The translations under genes were made by a program, and so were the position numbers. Positions 1-11,050 of a DNA stretch of 64,000 nucleotides are shown one piece after another. The notes beneath the pieces were generated by a model. It made no database searches, was not told the DNA's origin, and saw only the letters and a list, made by a program, of their open reading frames with translations. Each line of letters begins with the position of its first letter. Position 1 is the first letter of the stretch. The stretch lies in NCBI GenBank assembly GCA_905221605.1, contig CAJNDS010002825.1, positions 124,001 through 188,000 on the forward strand, in the 5' to 3' direction. Source of the DNA: Symbiodinium natans. Its lineage: Eukaryota > Sar > Dinophyceae > Suessiales > Symbiodiniaceae.

Positions 1-890
1 CTCATAGAATTATTTTCTTATATTTTCATCATCTTTAATTGGACTAATACATGGTTTTCATATTTGGTCTAGAGATTTATTATGAGAATTCACTAAAACA
101 CATGAAGTCTTATTAGTAGTCTTTTTCCAATTTTTTGGGGTTTTCTAGTTCTGAAGCTCTCTTATTTGTATCCTTCTTTTGGACATCTTTTCATTAATTA
201 TCTTGTCCAACTTTAGGGATGTGGCCTGGAGAAGCTTTCTATCTTCCAGATCCTTGTGAATTAACTTTTGCTAATGCACTTCTTTTATCTAGTGCTGCTA
301 TATCTTTAGGAAACGCTTTCATGATCTTAGAAATTTCATCACACTATATTGTTTTCTTCACTTTGTGGTCATTCTATCTTCTTTTCTTTTATTAGTTTGC
401 AGATGAAAGAACTTCGTATTCTCGCATGTTCAATTAATGATTCACTTTATGGTTGTCTTTTCTTTCTTCAGTTAATTCTTGGTATTTTACGTTTTTCCTT
501 ATCTTCGTTTCTTGTGCTCACTTCGATCATGCCTTATTGATCATATTAATGAGTCGGCGCTCCTTATATTATTTTTTTAATCATTCATTCTCTACGTCTT
601 TATTCGAGAAGTATTTCCTCGCGGGGCAATACTAATAAGAATGCAATGAACCCCGCATAATAACATAAGAATGGCCGCGCAAGAGAAGTCTTTTAATGAG
701 CGTGGAAACACTATTTTATTATTATTACACACGGGGCGAATACAAGAACTACTGAGCGCCCCGTAATAACAGTGTAATAGAGTGAGAAAAGGCTAGAAAA
801 ATAGCAATACTTTGTTTGGCCGTTTTCCTCTTTTAATAACAATAGTAATAAGAATCATACTAATCATATTAAACGGCCCACTAAAAAGAA
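1..890. other. AT-rich mitochondrion-like segment
   Basis: This stretch is far more AT-rich than anything else in the window and changes to GC-rich sequence near position 890-905. It contains the cox3-like coding traces described separately. Downstream of them are two GC-rich hairpins set in AT-rich DNA: stem GCGGGG at 621-626 pairs with 651-656, and stem ACGGGGCG at 731-738 pairs with 757-764. GC-clustered hairpins in AT-rich spacer are common in mitochondrial DNA. I infer a mitochondrial insertion in the nucleus, or a chimeric scaffold end. The sequence alone cannot decide between them. Confidence 0.55.
81..540 (+). pseudogene. cox3: cox3-like (cytochrome c oxidase subunit III) remnant
   Basis: Cox3 is a membrane subunit of mitochondrial complex IV. 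The frame of position 81 reads a SEALLFVSFFWTSFH-type segment (about 150-194), then WPGEAFYLPDPCELTFANA and LLLSSAAISLGN (222-311). This follows the cox3 order SE-x-LFF..FFW..FH, then WPP/G...DP.E..F.NT and LLSS. The reading then moves to the next frame near 345-360, where INDSLYG..FF (about 433-462) matches the later cox3 INDSVYGSTFF region. Defects: in-frame stops at 114-119, a TAA at 195-197 directly after FH, and the frame change. The 5' part and the C-terminal His-rich helix are not recognisable. It could be a nuclear copy of mtDNA or a recombined mitochondrial fragment. Recognition is from family motifs, not an alignment. Confidence 0.6.
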
Positions 891-3800
891 CTGAATACAA
901 AGGGCCATTTACAACAAGATGTGGTTTCTTCGGCTGTTGGTGTGGCATCAGGGCTGATGTCATGCGCGAGGGGCACTCGCTCCGTGCACTGCAGGAGGTT
1001 ACGAAAGCACGGAGCCTGGCTGGCGAAACGATCCAAGTCACGCCCCTCAGCTGTGTGGCTCTTGCTCCGCGTTGCTCAGCGGTTCCCAAAACCCTGAAAC
1101 CATGTCTGAAATCCTAAAGGCCAGCCTTAAGCCCTGATGGGGCATCGAGGAGCGACCACACGAATCCCATTGCGGCTTGGCGGCAGGGTTGGTCGGCCCA
1201 CTTGTGGTTTACAGGGTTTACAGGTGGGGGGGTCAGCTATGATTGGAGCGTGAAGGGGTTTAGGGGTATCAGGCTTGCAGGGCTTAGAGGTTCTAGGGTT
1301 GTAGGCATGTAGGTGCCACGAAGCCTTGCAGGGCCAGAGTTTGTGCCGCGTAGGAGTTCCCAATGGCAGCCAAAACCCCAGCGCCGGAAAGAGCGCCATG
1401 TCCCAAGTCGGTCCCAAGTTTGAAGGTGTAACTACTCTTAGTTGCTTAAGCTTGCTCTCTCGACCATGCTGCGCACTCCCAAGTCTTGTGCTCGATTGTC
1501 CAGGTACTGCGAAGGCTTGTGTACAAAGAACGCGGGAAGAAGCGTGGGGCTTGGTTTCTCGGTGTTTCGCATAGACCATGTACGGGCGAGTTGGAGCATG
1601 GCCCCAAAAAGCGTAGAGCGAAGAAGCGTTGAACTGCCTGTGATTTGATTCACAGCCCAACCTCCCCTCGCTTGTCAGGATGCTGCGGCAGGCCGGACAC
1701 AATTCCCAATGCCCCTGGCCCTCTCGAGACCTTAAAGCTGACATATACTGGAGGGTTTTGCTGCTTGCCCTATAGAACCGTGTGTTTAAGGTCACGCATC
1801 TCTTTGCCAAGCCATCCCTGCCTCTGAATCCGCTTCGAAACCTTAAAGCTATTGGAGCCATGCAGGGCGAAGATGGCCACGTCCTCTTCTACGAGATGTC
1901 GGACTTCGGAGCTCTGTACTGTAGGTTCCGTCGTGCGGCCTTGGAGGCGCACGTGCGCTCGTGAGTATGTGTGTGTGTGTGTCTCTGTGTGTGTGTGTGT
2001 CGCGATTAATGACAAAAAGTTAGTTGCGCCAAATGGGAGTGAATGTGGACTCTGGGCGTGGGGTGTATGGCGCCGATGGCCACTGCGAGGCCAGAGCGCG
2101 GCGCGCAAGTAATGTGGAATTCTCCTGGCAACTTCCCGTGTCGCAGCTCAGGTCCATTACTGGGTACTGGGGTTAAGTCGTGCCGCGTTGTGTAAAGTCG
2201 CCCCGCGACAGCGTAAAGCCGCGTGATCTTGTTGATGGCTCGACTTCATACGAGATGGTTCGACTTAACCCCGCCGCCTAGTACCAAGCAGCACTAGGCA
2301 TTACCGCACAGAAGGTGTCAGATTTCGTCTGCCGCAGCAACCTGTGACTGCTTGTGTTCGATATTGTTCGATTCCCAGCAAATCCTGATTTGCCTGACAT
2401 GCTCACCTTAGTCCACTGGGCAGCATCTAAGATCCAACCAATGTCTGACCGCGTGAGGCGATTTGAGCTGGGCTGGCTCTGGTGATGCACGTGGCTACCC
2501 TCTCAAGTTGGGAACGGGGAAGCCCTGAGGCCACCCGGAGCTCCATTTCAGCAGCCAGAATGTTCAACATCAGAGGCTTCAGCCAAGAGTTGTAGCCTGG
2601 GGCTGCAGTCCGCGCAAATGCTTTCAGGCGTTTAGGCTGCAAAGTTTGGAGAAGGGTTTGTAGATTCTAGGCTCCACTGTACCAGTAGGATAGAGAAGCT
2701 CGGTGGAGCGCGGGTAATGCTTACAACTTGCGGGGGGTTTTCTTGAATCGTAGTCGAACCTTCAAGCAGTCAGAGCTATAGCCCCCAAACCGGAAACCCT
2801 GTAAAATCGGCTATGAAACAGAAATCCCTGTTGACCTCCCATAAAGTTCTGTAGTTCCAGGCCCTACCTAGGCTGGGCGCCCAAGTGACATCTTATCACT
2901 CGCAGGGCTTCATCGGACGTCGCAGGCCTTCATCCTTGCCTAAACTCTATGAAAGTTCTGCAATCTAGGCGTCAGACGATCTTGTGCAACATGCGTGAGC
3001 AGGCACCAGGATGAATTAGTTAACCCGGTGCTCAAAGTGCAAACCGTTCAGATCCGAAGCCCTCAAGTACCAGGTTAAAGCTTCACGAAGCCGCCGACCC
3101 TATGGTCGTCTGGGGCAGCTGCTGAGTCCCATTCCAGGATGCACCCCCAAAGGTTTGTATCTGTGCAGCACGTGGTGCATCTTCGGACCTCAAAGGCCTC
3201 AGAGGTGCTCAAGCCATGCCTCAAAATTTAGCTGCCCAAGCAGTCACGCAATGTCCCGCAGGGTTTGGGGTTTGTCATCCCGGACCATGGTATTTTCATG
3301 GCCCGGAGCACTTCTGCAGTTTGCCCCTGGGCAGTCGCAAGTTGCTTCTGCCCTCAGTACAGACCGTGCAATCTTGCTTGTACAGCGACGGCTCGCGGCG
3401 GAAAGTGCGATGAAGTGCGATAAAGAGCTGAAGAGAGGAATGCCTTTGTGGGTGCCCATCATCAGGATCCTCCTATCTCTACAGCAACTGCGCCTCTATG
3501 CCGTTGCTGTATTTCCATTATTCTAAGACTACCAGCTGTGACTGCACCACCGCGCTGCCGCAGCCACCATTCCTTTCTTTCGACCAGCCTGTTTTCGTAG
3601 CTGTCCCCGACAATTTGCCCACAATCACCCCCTGTGTGACAACCAGATGGCTCGTGCTAATTTTGGCTGCAAACCATTGGGATAGACCCACGGGTCACAA
3701 GCCTGAAACCTGCGACACGATTAATTAGCATGCCACTTGTCAGCTGCGGAAAATCTTCTGGACTCCAGACCTTACTGGGCTTGTGCAAGATGCCAGAAAT

Positions 3801-6800
3801 CTTGGGTTCTCGCAGCTACAGCTAGCCCAGCTCAGATTAAAACCAGGGGGGCTTGTGGGGTCAACTGCTGTGACCGGCACGACCAGACACATCGCGCCAA
3901 CTTTGGATGTCGCCGCGACCAGATGGCTCGCTCCAAGTTTGGCATTTCTGGCATCTTGCACAAGCCCAGTTGGCATAACCCTCGTGACCGGCACACCCAG
4001 ATAGCTCGTGCCAACTTTGGCTACGGTCGGCGCAAGTGAATTAGATTGAAACGTTGATTTGCGTCTTATGTACTTTCTGATTGTAAAGGCGTTTAATTAT
4101 GTCTTATTTCTGTTCCAATTTTTGGGGTTAGGAAGGAACGTAGTGGAAAGTAGCGATGGGGAGAGCGGAACGGACGTACAACCCCCGACACAAATACACA
4201 CTCCATGTGTGCTGCACTGGCTGCGAGGCTTGACAGTTAAGCCTGCTACCATGCTGAGATCCATACGAAGCATTCAAGCAAGAACGATCCACTTGTTGTC
4301 ACTACTTGATGTAGCTGTTGTAGCATCCATGAGAAATGGTGCTCGACGCCATGGGTGGGGTGCATTTTGGTGCATGCTCCTCGTCTGTGGAGTGGCGTGC
4401 TTTCGTTGCACCGCCACGTGTGGGGTTGTCCCGAATTAGCCCGCAACACCTCCGCCTTTCGCTGAAGAGCGTGAGCTTTTGGGAAGTTGCCAGCAATGTA
4501 GCCGATGCAGCAAAGTGTACGACGGGTTCATACCTCCAAAAAGTCAACTCTGCGGCCACCACGTTTCCCCATCCGAAAGAGTATGGATGGTTGCCGCCAA
4601 AGACGACCTTTGCCAAAATCGTGAAGTTGTGTTCTGTCGTTTGTTTGAAACAGGATGAACAGAGGCACCGAAAAAGTTCGCGAAAGCAAGCCGTGGCACT
4701 TTCTGCCAGGAACACAAGCTTCCGTATGAAGGAATAGCCTCACACTTGGTTAAACAAACAACCCGCGCAGACAGCTGGCTTTCTTGCTGCCAAGGTCATT
4801 CCACAAGCCTCGTGTGAGCCGTTTCGGCTGTCTCGTTACAGTACGACGTCGATGTGCGGACACATGAATCGCGAGAACTGGATGGTTCATGTCGACCTGC
4901 AGCGCAGAGAAGGGTTGATGCAAATTCCATGGCCAAGGCACCTTTCATTGTGTTCTGTTTCCCTTGGCCATGCTTCGGGCGGGGCAGTGGTTTTCACACC
5001 AACTGCAGCGGTAAGGCGAGCTGCAGGCGGACCTCGACCAAAGTGCTGCAATCATCTCAAGGGGCTGACTTGTTCATGTGCCCTCCTCGATTCCACAGGC
5101 ATTGCACAGAGGCGAGCGCCACTCTTGTCAGCTCCTGAGTGCACGGGGGCTTACCGGGGAAGGGGGGGATTTGAACAACAGCCTGTCGTGAGTCCGTGCG
5201 GAGGCTTGTCCTTGACCTGGATGAGATGCTGGCCTGCCCGCCATGGAAGTTTTTACTCTCAATGAGTCAATTTGCATCTTGTAACACTCGCGCATCATTA
5301 GAGCGCATTAGAGCGCCCACTGATGCCACCGAAGCTCAAGGCCTCACAGTGAAGCCCAAGGAAGTAAAGTATAGTTGTTTCTGGAGTCGCCAGGTGCGAG
5401 TTTGCTGCAAGGGCGTCCACCACAATCGGAACCTGAGGGTCGGTGGCTTCGCCCTGTTTGCATTGATGCGTTGACACATCTTGACGCGCATGTGGAAGTT
5501 GCGCGGGCAGTTGATTTCCACGTGCCGATCGAAGTGGGAGCTCTGCCGAAAGCCACGACGCTCTCGCCTCAAAGCCTCAGCACAGCCGCGAAGTCCCGTT
5601 CTGGTTTCGAAGGGCGTCACGTTCCTTAGGTAGGAAATGGATGATAGAGAATTGCAGCTTCAGATCTCCGTCAGCTTCTTCATCGGTTTGCTGCAGCAGC
5701 TTCTTGTGAGAACGAGACTTGCACGAGCATCAAGTTGTTTTGTTGGTCGTAACCCAAGATTCTTGGACAACTCCGAAGCGGCTGTGCAAGGGCTTTGAAG
5801 ATGGAAATGCTCATAGCATCTCGAACATCTCGAACATCGTAGCTCGGCACCTGGGGCGTACGTTTCTCCTCGGAGTGTAAGGTTCGACTGCGGAGTCGCC
5901 TTGCGGCCTGGTTTGGAGCGCCAAGCTCGGAGCTCCGAATTGCATCGAATTCCGCACCCCTTTGGGGCTCAGCTCGAGACTTGTATGCTGTCCGCGGCTG
6001 TCCAGTGCCCTCGCATGTGCCCCAACACCCCGAGTGCCCTTGTTCATAGCATATGACGCTTATGCCATTACAGTTCAGCTGCTGAGGAGCTTCATGGAGT
6101 GGATCAAGGAGCTTCTGTGATGCTCAATGAAGTTGTGCCAGGGGCTATCTTGAACACCTTAAGGTTCAGGTGCTCGTGTGACAACGCCGTGCATCTATAG
6201 GCAGCTGGAGCTGTCCGGATTGCACATGTTATCGCAGCTCCTGTCTAGACAATTTCTACCATGAATGTTTTTGGGTGGGTGGTGCCGATGGGTAACCCGA
6301 GAAGTCCTGAGAAGCTGCTGGACATGTTGCGGATCATATTAACTGCCCATTGTCAACTTCTGTTGTGCCCGGGCGAACGGATTGGGAATGCATCTTGTGT
6401 CTCAAGTTCTCAGTTGGGAGGAGAGACGGCTTGAAGGGCTGATTGAAGGCCAGCCAGGATTGAGAGTCTCCAGGATCTTACGCCCAGCAGTTTAGCAAAG
6501 TTAGCAGTGAGCAATCTTCTCAAGCTGTCGCAGCCATTTAGATTGTCGTAACTGCGTCAAGCATCCCTGGGTCGCTGCCATGAACACCTTAAAGCGAATT
6601 GGCAAGACATGCCACGAGACTTGTCCTCGAATTCCTGCAAAGCTGCTCAGGACCTTGGATCTTGCGAAAACCGAGCTCACCCCAGAGCTCTTCACCAAGG
6701 CTTCGGGCATCGGAAGCAAATCTTGTTGGCAAACCGTTTCTCTCTCTCTGCAAGTCCTTGCCGGAGGCGCAACTTGAACGCGCCGCGTGGTGCCTCGGCA

Positions 6801-9800
6801 GGGCCTTGGCGGGCGGGCTTTGAGGGCACATGCATTGGCGTTTGTTTTTGCTCCGACTCTGATTCGAAGCCATGCCGTAGCTGTTACCCCAAGGCCTTTT
6901 GGACGACATCTTCGGCAAGCTTTGTGCTGAAACCAATGTTTCCCGCAGGCCCCACTGTCCTGCTCACCAACCGTTCACAGCCATTGAATCATGCTGCGTA
7001 CTCATTGGTCATGCCATCTTGATGTTGCTACTGAAGCGGCCAAGACTTCTGATGTGGCTGATTTAGCCTGGCTGATCTGCCAACTGCTCTCAGAGAGCAC
7101 ATTCGCGTGTGTACACGGGTGAGTGTGTGGATGGATAGCATCTGCAAATTATGCACTCACCCTTTCAGAACGCCTTCGTGATTCAGGGCTCAGAACACCA
7201 CACGGCCCGATGCAGGATTGGATTTTAAATCGGAAAAAGCAACAACGTGTAGAAACTTAACGACAAAACCTAAAGCCGCCGGAGAGGCGAGCCCCGAAAA
7301 CGTGGCCGAGGCCAAAGGTTTTCTTTTAAACCAGAGCCGGGGCCCCCTAAAGCCCGAGGCCAAATTTTCCTTTTTAAACACGAGCCCCGGGTTTCCAGTT
7401 GGGCCCAACAGGGCCATGATGGCCGGATCCGGGTTATAAGTTTTGCCTAAGCCACGTTGGCCGGATCTGGGTTTCAATTTCAACAGTTCAGCGCAACAAT
7501 CGAAGCCAGTTCGAAGCCAGTTCGAAACAGCAGAGTTCTAGAATATTCTGGAGAACTTGGGGTTGGGTGAAGGCAGAGTGAAGTGGAAGGCCATTTGACG
7601 AGTTCGTGGTTTGATCAAGACGCCAAATCGCCTCAGAGGCCTTGGCGAGCGCCATTGGCACAGCTGCTCGATAGGTCGCAGTAGGTCGCAATGGCAGTCC
7701 AATTTGCTATACACGCGTCTACGTGTTAGTAGAGCGCGTTCTCGCCGATTGTGAGGGGGTCTCCTCGAATCTCTGAATCTCTGAATCTCCTGGGGGGTCA
7801 CAGAGCATGATATTAGGATGCATCACTGAGCTGCGCACCATCTTTTTTCACGCACACCAGACTTTGAAGACAAAAAGCGCGAGCCGAGCTCGCCATAGCG
7901 AACGTTCGTCGCACATTCCCAGGAGTTCCCAAGATGGCAAAAAAAGAGCCGCTCTGCCAAAAACTGACACGCGTAATTGTAGTGCCAAGAGAGAAAGAAA
8001 GAACGAAAAGACGAGAACTGCAGAAAGCGGGCGTTCGTTCAGAGTGCTTGCGCTCTGCTCTTTGCTCCCTCCCTCCCTTCCCGATGTTTTGATGAAAAAA
8101 CACAACAATGTCTTTTTCCATTACAACACCTTCCTCACTCTGCTTATATTACAGACCAAAAACATTCCGTCTCTTTTGTGCGCTCTCCGTCTTTTCTTTC
8201 TGACGCTCTTAGCTCTTGGTTAGAGGATCGCCTGCCGGGTGCTTGGAGACTGGCAGTCGGGGTTCTGGCACTCGTTTTCAGCTGGGAAATTTGTGACATG
8301 TCTTGGACAGGGGTCAGAACAAGTTCAAGGCCGGATGGCACCTAAGAAGCTCACCACGTCTCCGTAGGCCCTAAACAATTACGCATAGGTCAACCTGGGA
8401 ACCCAAAAACCGTCCGCAGAATTTCTCGCAGGCTCAGTTTTTCCCGTGCTGCAGAGTGAGCACGCAGTCACCCTCCCGGCTGCCTCACCCCGTCTCGCGA
8501 CCGCCCTCCCTGACCCCGCGGACTTGTAATTTCGCAGTGCCGGAAATCTCAACTTTACCACGAGCATTTCAGCAAAACGCAGGCAGGGTGCTGTCAGAAG
8601 CACTGCCTCTGCCTTCGGTGCTTTCTGACACAAGGTGTTCTGCGAGAGGAGGGGTTGCTATGTGTTTCTTGCTGTTTCTGCTTGTCGCAAGCTGTTCTGC
8701 AAAACGATCACCGTGTTGCTCTTTCTCACGCTGGCGCTTGTTGTCAGAGGCTTGTCTGAGTTTCGGGGTGGATCAGTGCTGCTTAAGGGTTGGGCTGGGG
8801 AGTGGCATTTGCCGCGTTTGCGAGCGCCTGGGAGCGTGGAAGCTCGCAGGAATGCGAGCCAAGATCTGCCAGATGACGACACTCACGGAAAGACGCTGGT
8901 TGAGGGTTCGGGGGAGAGGACTCATCCTTACTCGCAGCATCTCGCAGCCCTCGTGTTTAGAACGCAAGCTAGGTCGTCTGGGCCGGAAACTGTTGCATGT
9001 TGAGTGTGCCATGGCAGGAACACGGCTTGCTGCGGCGTATCCTGAGACCACAGGTCGGGGCACCTGACGGCATTCGCCTTCCCTGCCTCAGACCGATCCT
9101 CCAGAAACCAGTATGTCAAGTATGGCATGACAACATATATAGCTGCTCAGGTGCCTCGCCAGAGTTTTCCTGACCTTCTCGGGAAGTTTTCGCGGCAATC
9201 CTCTACAGAGCTGGTGGTGGGCTCATTTTGGAAGTTTGGTGGTCTGCCAGCTCCGTTACTATGTCAGCAGTCTTCTTTGAAGCCTGCGTGGCTCAAGCGG
9301 CGAGAAAGCATGGATCAAGCGGGGGGTGCCACCAATGATACTCGCAATACTTTCCTACATTCATTTTGTTAAAAGCATGCTAGCAATCGCAGAGTACAAA
9401 GACTGTAGCAGGGAGTGATGAACAGCGTTGTTACAAGTGGTTTAATAACGGTAAAACATGGCTTTGAACATAACATTACTTTAGGATAGCAAACATAGCA
9501 ACGTTATAAACCACCATGCAATAGAAATGATGGCAGCCCTCGAAGCTACAGTTGCGGGGTTTAGCCTAATCCTCCTTTTGGTTTATGCACAGAGCACCCT
9601 GAGCTACACCCTTCCCCACCCAAACCCACTTGAACGCCTCTAAGACCCGACAGAAGCCCGTAGGCCAGGGACACTCGCGCCGTGCGACGGCCTGTTGTAG
9701 CCTCCTTGCATCAAGGAGGTGGTCGTCGTCGGTAAGCATGGAGGCGCCTCTTCCGCAAAGATCTCTACAGCTGGGTAAGTACCTTTTTCCGTGATTAGGA

Positions 9801-10915
9801 GTAGCCCGTGATCAGAGGTCTGCAGGGATCAGGGCCGAAGCTTTCAATTGTGTAGACTAGGAGTTAAGACATCTGTGCTTGGGGGCTTACTGTAAGCATC
9901 TGTGGGCGTCGGACCGGCGGGTTTAAACATGCTCGTGTCCTCTGTTTCATTGCGTTGAGGCCGTGCGTGGTGAAAGCACCGCAGCTGCGCAGCTGCGAGC
10001 GTGCTGGCCTCATTGTGAAGGGTTCTTCATCGGACTGCAAGGGTATTCCGTTTGAGGCGCTTACACATGTAGCGGGCTGACTGAGTGCAAGCTCGAGTTG
10101 AGGTACCTGCTTTGCCAAACACTGTAAACTGGTAGCTTGAGACCGAAACGCCCAGAAATTCTAAGCTGCGGCCACATCTCACCCAGCTAGTTTTTTCGAG
10201 CTGGAGTTGGAAAAAATCAGCTTTGCAGGCTGCTGCGGCAGGGGCCAAGCACTAGTGTGGGGGCCCAAAGACTTGACTCTCGTCAGCAGCTCCGCATGCA
10301 GATCATTTGCGTTCATTCGCGCGTAGCACATGATACAACAGAAACGTCACGACTCAATGGTTCTGCTCATGGCTGCTGCTGGCTTCCTGGATTCTTTTTC
10401 GAGGCCGAGCCTGCTGCAGGCACCTCTGGGCAGCAAGGAGGGTGCCGGCCTCAGGATCCAGGATGTCAAGACTCCGAACAGTCTGCGTCTCTTCCAAGCT
10501 TGTCAACTCTGCTGTGCAACCCGAAGTATGGAAGACCGGTAGGCCTTCCCAGCAGGCGCTCGGGAGCGTCCGGGGTCTCAGCAGTGACCTGCAGACAACA
10601 TCAGCAGGGCCCGCGATAATTTGTTCTGCTGTTTTGGTCGCGCTTGCAGTTGGTTCTACAAATTTCGCACGTCACAAGAATTGGTGCAATTGGCAGCATG
10701 TTCCTGTCAAGGATGTTGTTCGCGGTTCGCCCATTGCACGATTGAGGACCATGGCACACTGTATCACATACTCAAGTACATTGTTCTGTAGTGTGTCTTA
10801 GTGTACCCTACAGTAGCCTTCACTACAAGTGCTACTCGAGAACGTGTCTAAGGTTGAGCCCACGCGCGCGGCTGCTGCGCGGGCTGATGACAGATCGCCC
10901 GTGCAGGTGGCTGCG
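891..10915. other. Long stretch with no supported gene
   Basis: About 10 kb of mixed GC-rich sequence. Open frames are short or lie opposite each other and none shows a recognisable domain or convincing exon signals. Small features are a GT-rich run near 1966-2001, degenerate direct copies of a roughly 40-base motif containing CCAACTTTGG between 3630 and 4030, and a duplicated CGAAGCCAGTT motif near 7500-7525. A frame at 6580-6777 (Met-start, 65 codons) reads like a possible small exon but has nothing to confirm it. Confidence 0.5.
3774..3970. repeat. Perfect 27-bp inverted repeat
   Basis: Bases 3774-3800 (starting ACTGGGCTTG) are exactly reverse-complementary to 3944-3970, with a 143-base spacer. 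The spacer contains two further related CCAACTTTGG/CCAAGTTTGG copies. It may be a decayed foldback element. No target duplication was found. Confidence 0.7.
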
Positions 10916-10920
10916 CTCAC

Positions 10921-11045
10921 TAGGGGCCCAAAAAACTACATAAACATAAGGATCCTACAAACAGGGTGTTTCGGAATCCCCCTTGTAGGGGCCCTTATAC
11001 CCCAATAGTAGGATCCTTATGTTTATGTGGTTTTTTGGGCCCTTA
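10921..11045. mobile_element. MITE-like element, 125 bp, with 38-bp terminal inverted repeats
   Basis: The left end (10921-10958, TAGGGGCCCAAAAAACTAC...) and right end (11008-11045) are inverted copies over 38 bases with two differences. CTCAC occurs immediately outside both ends (10916-10920 and 11046-11050), as expected of a 5-bp target site duplication. The interior is too short to code. This is a non-autonomous DNA element by structure. The superfamily cannot be assigned from the ends alone. Confidence 0.75.
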
Positions 11046-11050
11046 CTCAC

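Noticed and set aside
1127-1861. Minus-strand open frame of 244 codons
   Set aside because: No domain is seen, other open frames overlap it on both strands, and there is no exon signal or regular composition to support it.
4004-4030. Minus-strand CCGTAGCCAAAGTTGGC, similar to the dinoflagellate spliced leader
   Set aside because: Only the first nine bases and a short TTGGC match. Neighbouring related repeat copies lack the CCGTAG start, so chance similarity is more likely.
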